Shown piece by piece: positions 18,071 through 27,111 of a DNA stretch of 64,000 nucleotides. The translations under genes and the position numbers were made by a program. The notes under the pieces were generated by a model that saw nothing but the letters and a program-made list of their open reading frames with translations, had not been told where the DNA came from and ran no database searches. Each line of letters opens with the position of its first letter. Position 1 is the stretch's first letter. This DNA comes from DASPOF01 sp035626155 (GTDB taxonomy: Bacteria; Desulfobacterota; Binatia; Binatales; Binataceae), in NCBI GenBank assembly GCA_035626155.1, contig DASPOF010000027.1, forward strand, positions 12,902-76,901, given 5' to 3'.

Positions 18071-18385
18071 AATCCCTCTCCCTGAAAGGGAGAGGGTAGG
18101 TGAGGGTCCTAATATAGCGCCGCGTCGTTTGCGGCGCGGGCTAAAGATTCTGAGATATTCGATCGATCTTTCGAATCAGAATCTTATGTCGCACGCCTCG
18201 GATTTGCGCTCGCCCTTCGGATTAGTCATTCCCGCGCGTCTGAGTTGCCTGGCGCGCGAGGAATCCCGGATCTCATTCGATCTTTTCAGAATCTTATATC
18301 GCGCGATCGATGACGATCGCGCGACGCTGAGGACCCTCACCCGAACCTCTCCCATTCCGGTAGAGGAGTAGGAAAGAGGGAGAGG
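18071..18385. repeat. MITE-like inverted repeat element
   Basis: The left arm (18071-18110) carries CCCTCTCCCTGAAAGGGAGA and ends in GGTGAGGGTCCT. The right arm starts with the exact inverse, AGGACCCTCACC, at 18330-18341 and continues into CCTCTCCC and a GAGGGAGAGG stretch. Inside lies an exact 10-bp inverted repeat, AAGATTCTGA/TCAGAATCTT, with a further TCAGAATCTT copy near 18288. No open reading frame of its own is convincing. This explains most of the 480 bases between the deacetylase and the small secreted protein gene. Confidence 0.6.
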
Positions 18386-18473
18386 GGCAAAAGGGGCGCG
18401 CCTCAGGCGCTTGCGCGGAGGAAATCTCGGAGTTGAGATTCGACGCGACGAACGCGTAAAGTGACAAAATGTT

Positions 18474-18527
18474 GCGCGGGCGAGGACGCCCGCGCATCTC
18501 TCGGCGGGCACGGCGGCCCGCCCCACT
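18474..18527 (+). repeat. 54-bp direct repeat, left copy
   Basis: Matches 18976-19029 with one mismatch. Each copy holds two perfect stems, GCGCGGGCG/CGCCCGCGC and GGCGGGC/GCCCGCC, so it could fold as a double hairpin. It ends six bases before the start of the small secreted protein gene. Confidence 0.9.
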
Positions 18528-18532
18528 AGTTC

Positions 18533-18952
18533 TTGATGATACAACCCAAAAACAAAGCAGCAGCCCTCTTTGCTTCCTTCGGTCTGGCACTTTTGTTGTC
18601 GTCGCCCGCGCTCTGTGGCGAGCCAATGTCGAGTCCAATGTACTCCAGCCCAGATATGCCAGGGAAAATCACAACTCCGTTTGATATGCGCCCGACCGCA
18701 TCATCGGGGCCCGTCGAGAATTCGGGGGAGAAGGCGGAGGCCCCGTCACCGCCTGCCGATCCGCTTTGCGAAAAGCTCAAGCGGCTGCGCGACCAAGTCC
18801 CCGGAGCGGAAGGAGGACCCGAGGGCCCACCTGCAAGCCACGCCCCCTGGGAATTAGAAATGCGGCGAAGGCGGGACCAACTGAACGCTGAGATCAAACA
18901 GGTCGAAGCTGAAATAAAATCGAAGGGGATCGAGTGCCCGCCGCCAGACTAG
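18533..18952 (+). CDS. Secreted protein with one Cys-bounded helical module
   Basis: About 139 residues with a signal peptide (hydrophobic core LFASFGLALLLSSPALC). The mature protein has a Pro/Ser-rich linker and one C-terminal module that begins LCEKLKRLRDQV and ends IKQVEAEIKSKGIEC, a charged helix bounded by two cysteines. The same module is repeated about four times in the protein at 45628-46842. No known family is recognised. The gene is enclosed by 54-bp direct repeats, leaving no room for a normal ribosome binding site, so its translation start and expression are uncertain. Confidence 0.65.
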   Translation: MMIQPKNKAAALFASFGLALLLSSPALCGEPMSSPMYSSPDMPGKITTPFDMRPTASSGPVENSGEKAEAPSPPADPLCEKLKRLRDQVPGAEGGPEGPPASHAPWELEMRRRRDQLNAEIKQVEAEIKSKGIECPPPD

Positions 18953-18975
18953 CAGGCCCGGCCTAGCCGAAGGTG

Positions 18976-19029
18976 GCGCGGGCGAGGACGCCCGCGCATC
19001 TTTCGGCGGGCACGGCGGCCCGCCCCACT
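18976..19029 (+). repeat. 54-bp direct repeat, right copy
   Basis: Second copy of the double-palindrome unit at 18474-18527, same orientation, one mismatch, starting 23 bases after the stop of the secreted protein gene. It also lies between that gene and the convergent rpe gene and could act as a bidirectional transcription stop. Confidence 0.9.
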
Positions 19030-19055
19030 GTAAGCGCGGCGGGGCGTCGGCGGCA

Positions 19056-19739
19056 TCACGAGCGGGGGCGTGGGGCGGCGGCGAGAGACGCGCGCATCTG
19101 CCGGATCACCTCGGCGTAATCGCGCGCGGCGAAAATCCCCGAGCCCGAAACGAACACGTTGGCGCCGGCCGCTTTCACCTCCGCGATATTGCCCAGCTTC
19201 ACGCCCCCATCGACCTCGATATCAATCGCAAGCCCGCGGCGGTCGAGTTCGCGGCGCACGATGCGCAACTTCTCCAGCGCCTCGGGAATAAAGCCCTGGC
19301 CGCCGAAGCCGGGATGCACGCTCATGATCAGGATCATGTCGAGGTGCTCGGCGAACGGGAGCACGCTATGCACGTCGGTTTCGGGATTGATCGCAATCGA
19401 TGCGCGCGCGCCCATCTCGCGAATCCGTCTCGCGATCGCGGGGATATCCGGGCAGACCTCGCAATGCACCGAGACCAGGTCCGCGCCCGCCTTGATGAAC
19501 GCGCCGATGTAACGCTCGGGCTCGGAAATCATCAGGTGCGCATCGAGCGGGAGCCGGGTCACTTTGCGCAGCGACTCCAGCACCGGCACGCCGATCGACA
19601 GGTTGGGGACGAAATGGCCGTCCATCACGTCGAAGTGGATGAGGTCCGCGCCGGCCTTTTCGACCGCGCGGACTTCATCGCCGAGCCGCGCGAAGTCGGC
19701 CGACAGAATCGACGCCGCAATTTTGTCGGTACGCTCCAT
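19056..19739 (-). CDS. rpe: Ribulose-phosphate 3-epimerase
   Basis: 227 residues of a TIM-barrel. It interconverts ribulose 5-phosphate and xylulose 5-phosphate in the pentose phosphate pathway or Calvin cycle. Motifs are SILSADFARLGDEV, HFDVMDGHFVPNLSIG with the metal-binding residues, LDAHLMI, SVHPGFGGQGFIPE and EVDGGVKLGN. The length is standard. It follows the DUF169 gene by five bases and is likely cotranscribed with it. Confidence 0.96.
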   Translation of the reverse strand: MERTDKIAASILSADFARLGDEVRAVEKAGADLIHFDVMDGHFVPNLSIGVPVLESLRKVTRLPLDAHLMISEPERYIGAFIKAGADLVSVHCEVCPDIPAIARRIREMGARASIAINPETDVHSVLPFAEHLDMILIMSVHPGFGGQGFIPEALEKLRIVRRELDRRGLAIDIEVDGGVKLGNIAEVKAAGANVFVSGSGIFAARDYAEVIRQMRASLAAAPRPRS

Positions 19740-19744
19740 GGCGC

Positions 19745-20593
19745 TCAGGGTACCGTTCGCCGCGGCTGGCGGCGAGGGCGCTTTGGCTCCGCGCCCTTCT
19801 TCTCGCGCTCCTCGAGCATGCGCAACAGCTCCTGGTAATGCTTCGGCATCGTGACCGTCCCCCGCATCGCGACCGGGATCGGATAACGGATTCCGCCCTT
19901 ATGCGTCCCTTCCAACCCTTTGATCAACTCGCCCGCGAACTCCCACGGACACGCGAATACCATTTCGGTGTCCTGCGCCATGCCGAAGACGCGATCGCCA
20001 TTGCACGGGATGATCACCTTGGGCGCGTTGCCGGCGATCGTCTGGATGACGATTTCCGCGCAATCCAGCCGTCCGCCGGTCGTGCTCTCGATCCTGCCGC
20101 CGCGCGTATAGAGCGCCGCGTTGACCAGGCGCATCACCTGCGCGCTGTTCGCATAGACGGCGACCACGTGCGGCTCGAATGTGGCGCGAGCGAGCGGCGC
20201 GACGCATACGTAGTCGTAAGTGCCAGGCTCAAAGCGCCACACGCCCGCCTCCAGGCGCGATGCGGCATCCTCGGTCTCGCAGTACATCCCCGCCGATGCG
20301 AACCCGCGAAAATACTCGTCGGTCGGCTTGCGAAAGCCGAATGCGATCGCGGCGAGCGGGCAAATCACATCCTCTTTTCCAACCGCGATCGACCATCCGT
20401 AGCGCCTCGCCACTCCGATCGACTGGCACACGATCCAATGCTCGCCCATGCTCTGGCTCGGGATGCGCACGCCCTCGGGGATCGCCTCGCCCGGCTTGAG
20501 CATCCGGATCGCGAGCGGATACGAGTCGGGCCGGATGTGGCGTGCGATCGCCTCGTCGAGCCGCATAAGTTGTTCGCCGAACTGCTGATCCAT
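19745..20593 (-). CDS. DUF169 family protein
   Basis: 282 residues from the ATG at 20593, which has a GAGG ribosome binding site ten bases upstream. It shows the DUF169 pattern: an N-terminal PLAIRMLKPGEAIPEG stretch, several conserved cysteines (WIVCQSIG, EDVICPLAAIAFG, VIIPCNGDRVFGMAQDTEM) and an ACPWEF motif near the end. The family is common in anaerobes and often linked with methanogens and deltaproteobacteria; its reaction is unknown. The C-terminal tail is basic and low-complexity (KRPRRQPRRTVP). Confidence 0.85.
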   Translation of the reverse strand: MDQQFGEQLMRLDEAIARHIRPDSYPLAIRMLKPGEAIPEGVRIPSQSMGEHWIVCQSIGVARRYGWSIAVGKEDVICPLAAIAFGFRKPTDEYFRGFASAGMYCETEDAASRLEAGVWRFEPGTYDYVCVAPLARATFEPHVVAVYANSAQVMRLVNAALYTRGGRIESTTGGRLDCAEIVIQTIAGNAPKVIIPCNGDRVFGMAQDTEMVFACPWEFAGELIKGLEGTHKGGIRYPIPVAMRGTVTMPKHYQELLRMLEEREKKGAEPKRPRRQPRRTVP

Positions 20594-20730
20594 CGGAGTT
20601 TCCCTCGCGCAGGGATTCGGTCTCAGCGCCGCGCGTCCCATGACGCGCGGCATCGTGAGCACAGAATTATCGCATCGGATGGCCGCCGCCAAACCGCACG
20701 CGCGCGCGCGCCGCGGCCAATCGGATGCGG

Positions 20731-22137
20731 TCAGTCCGATTCTCGTACGAGGCGCGCGGAGAAGAAACCGTCCAGGGCGCCCTGGTCCGGGCGCGTGCGC
20801 ATGAAGCCGTCGGCATCGATGACGCCGGCGAGTTCCGCGAAGTTGGGCGGCTGCCGGTCGATCCGAAATTGCGGATGCGCGGCGAGAAAATCGCCGATAA
20901 CCATCGCGCCCTCTTCCGGCGCGAAGCTGCACACGGAGTAAACGAGCACGCCGCCCGGGCGCACGAGCGTGGCTGCATTCGCGAGCAACCGCGCCTGAAG
21001 CGCCGCCATCCGCGTGAAATCGTTAGGCCCAAGCCGCCATTTGATTTCCGGATGCTCTCTCAGCGTGCCGATTCCGGTGCAGGGCGCATCGAGCAGGACG
21101 AACTCGAAGCGGGCGGGCTTGAGCGGAGGCGCCGATGTCGCGATGTCGGCGCGGACGAAATCGATGTTTCGATGGCGCAGGCGGCGCGCGAGCGCGCGCG
21201 CGTTCTTAAGGCCGGTGAAATTGATGTCGATCGCGATCACGCGGCCGCGCTCGCCAACCAGTTCCGCAAGATGGGTCGTCTTGCCGCCGGGCGCCGCCGC
21301 GCAATCGATTACCGTCGCGCCCGGGCGCGGCGCGAGCATCCGCGCGACCATCTGCGACGCCTCGGATTGCGGATGAAACAGGCCCGCGCGATAAGACTCC
21401 GAGTCGAATCGCGGCGCACTGCTGAGAAGGATCGTTTCGGGCGCGCGGCCCTCAGAGCCGATCTCGAAGCCGTCGGCGCGGAGACGCTCGATTAATTCGG
21501 CGCGCGAGCCGCGCCTGAGGTTCAACCGGATCGCATTGGGCGCGGCGTCGTTGTTCGCGGCCATCACGCGCTCGGCGCCATCGCGGCCGAACCATTCGAC
21601 GAACCGCTCCACGAGCCATCGCGGATGCGATGCTGCGATCGCCAGCCGCTCCATCTCGTCCGCATCCGGGGCGGCAACCGGGACCGATTCGCGCGCCGCG
21701 CGGCGCAGCACCGCGTTGATGAACCCGGCGGCATCGCGCGAGGCCGGGTTGTGCTTCGCAAGCTCAACCGATGTGTCCACGGCAGCGTGACGCGGAATCC
21801 GGTCTAGATAGCGAAGCTGAAAAAGCCCGAGCCGGAGAATCTGCAACGCGACGACCTCAATATCGGCGATCCGCCGGCGAGCAAGATGCTCGATCTCGAA
21901 GTCGAGCGGGGACCGCCACGCCAGCGTGCCGAGCACGAGCCGAGTCGCGAGCCTGCGATCCGCCGGCGCCAGCGCGGGCAGGCGCGCGCCGAGGAGCACG
22001 TCGGCAAACGCGGACCGCCGCTCCACATCGACCAGGATCCCGAGCGCGATTGCTCTGGCCGCCAGCCCGGCGCCGCGCTCGCCCCGCGCGTGCCCGCGGC
22101 CCTCGCGCGCACCCGGCCTGCGCATGCGCGCGCTCAC
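20731..22137 (-). CDS. rsmB: 16S rRNA (cytosine-967-C5)-methyltransferase
   Basis: About 468 residues. The N-terminal part is a NusB-like RNA-binding domain (ILVDVERRSAFADVLL, then AAVDTSVELAKH), and the C-terminal part is a Rossmann methyltransferase with CAAPGGKTTHLAEL, LLDAPCTGIGTLREHPE and YSVCSFAPEEG; the two cysteines are the catalytic pair. The chosen GTG at 22137 overlaps the fmt stop (GTGA); an ATG at 22125 is the alternative. It methylates a single cytosine in the small subunit rRNA. The def-fmt-rsmB order is widespread. Confidence 0.93.
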   Translation of the reverse strand: MSARMRRPGAREGRGHARGERGAGLAARAIALGILVDVERRSAFADVLLGARLPALAPADRRLATRLVLGTLAWRSPLDFEIEHLARRRIADIEVVALQILRLGLFQLRYLDRIPRHAAVDTSVELAKHNPASRDAAGFINAVLRRAARESVPVAAPDADEMERLAIAASHPRWLVERFVEWFGRDGAERVMAANNDAAPNAIRLNLRRGSRAELIERLRADGFEIGSEGRAPETILLSSAPRFDSESYRAGLFHPQSEASQMVARMLAPRPGATVIDCAAAPGGKTTHLAELVGERGRVIAIDINFTGLKNARALARRLRHRNIDFVRADIATSAPPLKPARFEFVLLDAPCTGIGTLREHPEIKWRLGPNDFTRMAALQARLLANAATLVRPGGVLVYSVCSFAPEEGAMVIGDFLAAHPQFRIDRQPPNFAELAGVIDADGFMRTRPDQGALDGFFSARLVRESD

Positions 22138-23081
22138 GCGCCGAGCCGCTGGCCGGCGGCGAGCCTGCGCCCGCGCGCGAAGTCTGCGCCGCTCATCCGC
22201 TTGCGCCCGGCGGCCTGCACCTCGATGAGTTCGAGCCGTCCGCGGCCGCACTGCACGACGGGATTCGGCTTGAGCGTCACGATCGTCCCGGGCGGCGCGG
22301 CGGCCGTCTCATCGCCGACTACCGCGGCGCGCCAGACCATCAGCGGCGTTCCATCCAAGGTCGTGCGCACGACCGGCCACGGATCGAATGCCCGTGTCAT
22401 TCGTTCGATCCGGGCGGCATCGGCGCTCCAGTCGATAATCGCGTCTTCCTTCTTTACCGGCGAAGTGTAGGTCGCGCGCGAATCATCCTGCGGCGTCTCG
22501 ACGGCTCTGCCGCTTGCGATCAGTTCGAGCGCATCGAGCAGGGCCGCGGCTCCAAGCTCGGCGAGCTTGTCCTTGAGCGTGCCCTGGGTTTCGTCCGGCG
22601 CGATCGGAATCGCGCGCTGAAGCAGTATCGCTCCCGCATCCATCCGCTCCGTCATCCGCATGATGCTGACGCCGGTCTCCGGGTCGCCCGCAAGGATCGC
22701 GCCCTCGACCGGCGCGGCTCCGCGATGGCGCGGGAGCAGCGATGCGTGGACGTTTATCGGCATGATGCGGGCAACGTCGAGGACCGCCTTGGGCAGGAGG
22801 CGTCCGTAGGCAGCGACCACGAGCAGGTCCGGCGCGAATGATGCCAGCTCGGCCAGGAACTCGGCCGTCCGGACTTTCGCCGGCTTGAGCACGGGGAGCG
22901 AGAATCGCTCGCCGACCGCGGCAACTTCGCTTGGCTGGCGCGAGAGGCCGCGGCCGCGCGGCTCGTCGGGACGGGTTACGATCGCGACGACGCGAAACTG
23001 CGTCCCGCTCGCGGCGATAAGGCGCTCAAGGATGTGCGCCGCCATCGCCGGCGTCCCCATGAAAATGATCTTGAGGGGCAA
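22134..23081 (-). CDS. fmt: Methionyl-tRNA formyltransferase
   Basis: 315 residues. It formylates initiator Met-tRNA with 10-formyl-tetrahydrofolate. Motifs: IIFMGTPAMAAHIL at the start, SLLPRHRGAAPVEGAILAGD with the catalytic Asn/His region, and a C-terminal tRNA-binding domain. It lies between def (seven-base gap) and rsmB (four-base overlap) in one operon. Confidence 0.96.
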   Translation of the reverse strand: MPLKIIFMGTPAMAAHILERLIAASGTQFRVVAIVTRPDEPRGRGLSRQPSEVAAVGERFSLPVLKPAKVRTAEFLAELASFAPDLLVVAAYGRLLPKAVLDVARIMPINVHASLLPRHRGAAPVEGAILAGDPETGVSIMRMTERMDAGAILLQRAIPIAPDETQGTLKDKLAELGAAALLDALELIASGRAVETPQDDSRATYTSPVKKEDAIIDWSADAARIERMTRAFDPWPVVRTTLDGTPLMVWRAAVVGDETAAAPPGTIVTLKPNPVVQCGRGRLELIEVQAAGRKRMSGADFARGRRLAAGQRLGA

Positions 23082-23088
23082 CGCGATT

Positions 23089-23631
23089 TCAGATCCGAAC
23101 CGCGGAGGGACGCACGCTGTCGGCCTTGCCCTCCCTGATTAATTTCCTGAGCTTGCGCTTGTACAGCTCGCGCTTGATCCGGCTGATGCGGTCGATGAAG
23201 AGCTTGCCGTCGAGATGGTCGATCTCGTGCTGGAGCGCGACCGCCAGCAGGTCCTCGCCCTCGATTTCGATCTCCTTCTCATCCGGCGTCCACGCGCGCA
23301 CGAGCACTTTGGCCGCTCGCTCGACATCGGCGGTGTAATCGACTACCGAGAGGCACCCCTCTTCCCAGATGACCTTGCCCTCGGCCTCGACCACTTGGGG
23401 GTTGATGAGTTTCAAAAGATGCTTGCCCGGATTCTCGTGATCGGTGTCGAGTACAATGATCCGCTTGGAGTCGCCCACCTGCGGCGCGGCCAGACCCACC
23501 CCGGGCGCGGCATACATGGTCTGGACCATGCTCTCGATCAGCGTATTGACGCTGCCGTTGATGTTCGCAACCGGACCCGCCGGCTGCTTCAGGACTTCAT
23601 CGGGAAATTTTCGGATTTTCAGTAAAGCCAT
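23089..23631 (-). CDS. def: Peptide deformylase
   Basis: 180 residues from the ATG at 23631 (MALLKIRKFPDEVLKQPAG). All three metal motifs are present: GVGLAAPQVG, EEGCLSV and QHEIDHLDG. The enzyme removes the N-formyl group from new proteins. It is the first gene of the def-fmt-rsmB operon. A frame to 23754 is possible but the extra residues do not look like the family. Confidence 0.95.
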   Translation of the reverse strand: MALLKIRKFPDEVLKQPAGPVANINGSVNTLIESMVQTMYAAPGVGLAAPQVGDSKRIIVLDTDHENPGKHLLKLINPQVVEAEGKVIWEEGCLSVVDYTADVERAAKVLVRAWTPDEKEIEIEGEDLLAVALQHEIDHLDGKLFIDRISRIKRELYKRKLRKLIREGKADSVRPSAVRI

Positions 23632-23819
23632 CGAGGTGCGCGCCGATTCTGAAAATCTATCAAAGAGGCTCCAACGCCGAAAGGCGATGTTCCGCGGGCG
23701 CGGGTGATGCTCGCGCCGAACATCGCGGTGAATGGAGCAGGCCGGCGAGTTCAATCCAATTAACCGCCGGGAGCGCTGGCCGACAGAAGGAATCCTAATA
23801 ATGAAGCCTTTAGCGAATT

Positions 23820-23831
23820 ATAAGCGCTTAT
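23820..23831. promoter_or_regulatory. 12-bp palindrome in a divergent intergenic region
   Basis: ATAAGCGCTTAT is a perfect palindrome in AT-rich sequence between def (minus) and the histidine kinase (plus). It has the size of an operator half-site pair. The binding protein is unknown and the call is tentative. Confidence 0.3.
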
Positions 23832-23927
23832 GAAATGATGGACTTCAAGCCTTGGCGCCGCTAAATTGCTAAACTAATACAGGGTTGGTGGAAATTTTGC
23901 CGGCCCCCCAGGAGGCAGGTCGCAATA

Positions 23928-25538
23928 ATGGCCGGCGAGCCGAACAGCCAGGATCGGCAGGCGAGCGATGGCGCGCTTCGCGGAAATCTGGCGCGCCGGT
24001 TCATCATCGGCTCGATGGTTGCGGCGGTGCCGGGCGTGGTCGCCCTGGGCATCGTGAATTTTTACTCGATTCGTTCCTTGACGATCGTCAATCGCCAACT
24101 CGATGAGATCACGCTCTCGCTCGATGCCACGCGCGACCTGCAAACCGCGCTTATCCGAGTCGCCAGGAGTCCGGACGAATACGTCCTGCATCATTATAAG
24201 GGAGAGGAGAAGGAGTTCGACCAGGCGCTCAAGGTGGCGCAGCGCAAGCTGGTCGCGTGCTCATCGGCCCCGTGTCACGCGGCCACAAAATCTCCGCGCG
24301 AGATGGCGAGCCTGCTCGAACCCAAGCTCGAGATTTTGCGCCGCGATGGCGGGATGGTCTTCAGGACCGCATCGAGCCAGCCGCCCGCCGGCAGCAAGGA
24401 GATCGACAAGATCGACGACCTGCTCGGCGGCATCGACACCCAGTTCGGAGAGATGTCGGACGCCTTGCTGGGCCGGGTGGAGAAACTGCGCGAGCGCGCG
24501 CAGGTCGTGGATCGCCAGGCTTTGATGCTCACCGGGTTCGCGACCGCGGCGGTGCTCGTCTTTGGAGTTGCAAGCGCGCTGGTGCTCGCCAAGCGGGTGT
24601 CGCGCCCGCTCGAGAAGTTGCTGGTTGGCACGCGGCGGGTCAGGGGCGGTGAGTGGGACTATCGCGTTCAGATCGAGGATGCCGGGGAGATTGGAGAGCT
24701 CGCAACGTCGTTCAACGTGATGCTGAATGAAATCCAGCGCCATCGCGATCAGCTAAGGGATTACGGCCGCGTCCTCGAGGAGCGCGTGCGAGAACGCACC
24801 GATGAACTCAAGCGCAGCGACAAAGCGCTGCGCGAATCGGAGAAGCTCGCATCGGTCGGGTTGCTTGCCGCCGGTGTCGCCCACGAGCTGAACAACCCGC
24901 TGACCAGCATCCTGATGAACGCAAACCTGATCATGGAGGACGTCGGAAAGGATTCGCCGCTTCTAGGCGATCTTAGGAAAATCGACACCGACGCCACTCG
25001 ATGCAAGCGCATCATCGACGACCTGCGCACCTTCTCCCGCCCGCGCGACCTCAGGCTCGCTCCGTGCCGCGTCGAGACGCTGGTCGATCAGGCACTCGAG
25101 CTGTCCGACCATGAGCTGTCCGCGCGGGGAATCAAAGTGGAGACGCAGATCGCTCCGAACCTTCCCCAGCCGCTGTGGGACGGCGAGCGGATTACGCAGG
25201 TTCTCACGAACCTTTTTGTCAATGCAGCCCAGGCGATGAAAAACGGAGGAACTCTCACGGTCAGCGCGCAGCAGAGCGGGCAGTCGATCGCTCTGCAGGT
25301 ACGCGACACCGGCGAAGGCATCCCGCAGCAATACCGCTCGCGCATCCTGGAGCCGTTCTTTACCACCAAGCCCACCGGCACCGGATTGGGCTTGTCCATC
25401 AGCTACGGCATCGTCCAGGAGCACGGCGGTTCGATCGAGATGGAAAGCATCACTCGGGAGGAGGCTGACCCGACGGGCAGGACGGGCACCACAGTGAACA
25501 TCCTGATCCCGCTTTCGGCGCCACAGGAGCAGGCATGA
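23928..25538 (+). CDS. Membrane sensor histidine kinase with CX4CH motif
   Basis: 536 residues. Membrane helices at about 25-48 and 205-225 flank a periplasmic sensor region. In it CSSAPCH (residues 111-117) is a CX4CH heme c-binding motif, as in class III cytochromes; HH at 88-89 could give the other ligand. Then come a HAMP domain, a coiled linker, a HisKA domain with the phosphorylated His in AAGVAHELNNPLTSI and an HATPase domain with DTGEGIP and GTGLGLSISYG. It would sense heme redox state, ligand or an electron carrier and phosphorylate the NtrC-type regulator, whose gene overlaps it by four bases. A GGAGG site precedes the start. Confidence 0.9.
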   Translation: MAGEPNSQDRQASDGALRGNLARRFIIGSMVAAVPGVVALGIVNFYSIRSLTIVNRQLDEITLSLDATRDLQTALIRVARSPDEYVLHHYKGEEKEFDQALKVAQRKLVACSSAPCHAATKSPREMASLLEPKLEILRRDGGMVFRTASSQPPAGSKEIDKIDDLLGGIDTQFGEMSDALLGRVEKLRERAQVVDRQALMLTGFATAAVLVFGVASALVLAKRVSRPLEKLLVGTRRVRGGEWDYRVQIEDAGEIGELATSFNVMLNEIQRHRDQLRDYGRVLEERVRERTDELKRSDKALRESEKLASVGLLAAGVAHELNNPLTSILMNANLIMEDVGKDSPLLGDLRKIDTDATRCKRIIDDLRTFSRPRDLRLAPCRVETLVDQALELSDHELSARGIKVETQIAPNLPQPLWDGERITQVLTNLFVNAAQAMKNGGTLTVSAQQSGQSIALQVRDTGEGIPQQYRSRILEPFFTTKPTGTGLGLSISYGIVQEHGGSIEMESITREEADPTGRTGTTVNILIPLSAPQEQA

Positions 25539-26920
25539 GCGCGGCACCTACGGCACGCGTGTTGGTCGTCGACGACGAACCCAACATCGGCGATTCGATC
25601 AAAAGAGCGCTTGAGCGCGTGGGTTACGCAGTCGAAGTGGTGCTCAGCGCCGAGGCCGCGCTGGCGCGGCTCGAACACAACCAAATCGACCTGGTGCTGT
25701 GCGACCTCAAGCTGCCCGGGATGGACGGGCTCGGGCTGCTCAAAACGATCGTCGAGTCGCGTCATCCCGCGGTGGTCGTGATGATCACCGGTTACGCCTC
25801 GATCGAATCGGCGGTGGAATCGATCAAGCTCGGCGCCGCCGATTACGTCAGCAAGCCCTTCAATCCCGAGCAGATTCGGCACGTCGTCGCCAAGGCGCTC
25901 GCGCAGAAGCAGTTGATGGACGAAAACGCCTACCTCAAGGGCGAACTCAGGCAGTTGTTCGGCGAGCGGGTGGTGGTCGGCCAGAGCGTCGCGATGCAGG
26001 CGCTGTTCTCGACCGCGCAGAATGTCGCGGTGACCGACTCGAGCGTGCTCATCATCGGGGAGAGCGGGACCGGCAAGGAGGTGCTCGCGCGCTTCATCCA
26101 TGCGCAAAGTCCGCGCAAGGATCGGCCGTTCGTGACGGTAAACTGCGCCGCGATTCCGGCCAATCTGCTGGAATCGGAGCTTTTCGGCCATCGCAAGGGC
26201 GCTTTCACGGGCGCAATCTACAGCCGGCGCGGCAGCTTCGAGCTGGCCGACGGCGGCACCTTGTTCCTCGATGAGATCGGAGAGATGCCGCTTGATATGC
26301 AGGCCAAAATCCTGCGCGCGCTCGAGGAGCGCCAGATTCAGCGCGTCGGCTCCGAGGAGCCCACCAACGTCGATGTGCGGATTATCGTCGCGACGAACAA
26401 AAACCTCGAGCAGGAGGTCAAGGCCGGCCGGTTCCGCGACGACCTTTACTGGCGGCTCAACGTCGTCCAGTTGAAGATACCGCCGCTGCGTGAACGTCCC
26501 GAGGACATAATCCCGCTCGCCCGCCATTTCCTGGCGATGTACGCGCAGGAAATGAAAAAGGCGGTGACCGATTACTCCCCCGAGGTATTGCGGATATTCA
26601 ATCGGCACGACTGGCCGGGCAACGTCCGCGAGTTGCGCAACACGGTTGAGCGCGCCGTTATCTTCGCGCACCCCGGCACGCCGATCCGCCTGGCTGATTT
26701 GCCGCCCAGCCTGCGCGATGCACCCGCGCAGCCGGGCGCCACGGCCCCTGCCCCCTCCGGCCCTCTGCCTACGCTGCGCGAGGTCGAACTCGAGCACATC
26801 CGCCATGTCGTCGATGCGTGCGGCGGTAATCGAAGCCGCGCAGCGGAGATTCTCGGGATATCGGTGGTCACGCTATGGCGAAAGCTTGGCAAAGAGGGGA
26901 TGGGAAACGAGCCAGATTGA
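25535..26920 (+). CDS. NtrC-family sigma-54-dependent response regulator
   Basis: 461 residues. The receiver domain has the phosphorylated Asp in LVLCDLKLPGMDG. The AAA+ domain has Walker A GESGTGKE and the sigma-54 contact loop as KGAFTGA, with a Walker B GGTLFLDEIGEM. A Fis-type helix-turn-helix (NRSRAAEILGISVVTLWRKL) ends the protein. It is the partner of the kinase just upstream (ATGA overlap). Two inverted repeats and a sigma-54 promoter lie within 210 bases downstream of its gene, so the redox cluster that follows is its likely target. Confidence 0.95.
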   Translation: MSAAPTARVLVVDDEPNIGDSIKRALERVGYAVEVVLSAEAALARLEHNQIDLVLCDLKLPGMDGLGLLKTIVESRHPAVVVMITGYASIESAVESIKLGAADYVSKPFNPEQIRHVVAKALAQKQLMDENAYLKGELRQLFGERVVVGQSVAMQALFSTAQNVAVTDSSVLIIGESGTGKEVLARFIHAQSPRKDRPFVTVNCAAIPANLLESELFGHRKGAFTGAIYSRRGSFELADGGTLFLDEIGEMPLDMQAKILRALEERQIQRVGSEEPTNVDVRIIVATNKNLEQEVKAGRFRDDLYWRLNVVQLKIPPLRERPEDIIPLARHFLAMYAQEMKKAVTDYSPEVLRIFNRHDWPGNVRELRNTVERAVIFAHPGTPIRLADLPPSLRDAPAQPGATAPAPSGPLPTLREVELEHIRHVVDACGGNRSRAAEILGISVVTLWRKLGKEGMGNEPD

Positions 26921-26935
26921 GGCGTCCCGCGAGCC

Positions 26936-26982
26936 ATTACATTTTGTAATCGCTTCCCAGCCCCCATTACATCATGAAATGG
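26936..26982. promoter_or_regulatory. Two inverted repeats, likely upstream activator sites
   Basis: Site 1 (26936-26950) is ATTACATTTTGTAAT, a perfect inverted repeat around TTT. Site 2 (26964-26982) is an imperfect inverted repeat bounded by CCATT and AATGG and shares the ATTACAT arm. The two ATTAC arms are 30 bases apart, about three turns of the helix, so bound dimers would face the same side. They lie 130-180 bases upstream of the sigma-54 promoter, as expected for enhancer sites. Binding by the NtrC-type regulator encoded alongside is an inference. Confidence 0.6.
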
Positions 26983-27111
26983 GAATGGTTAATCCCTCCC
27001 GGCCCGCCTCGCTCCCGACCCGCTTGCCTTAATCCCTCTACCGCCTCCAAGTAGGCGAATTTCTTAGCTTTTTTCACCAATCAGGAACCCGGATGGGACA
27101 TCCGCCTGGTA

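Noticed and set aside
18176..18544. A 122-residue frame on the minus strand
   Set aside because: It lies within the MITE-like repeat and the 54-bp repeat and has no gene-like features.
23885..23900. Sigma-54-like sequence upstream of the histidine kinase
   Set aside because: Spacing is right but the predicted start would fall at or within the ribosome binding site, leaving almost no leader.
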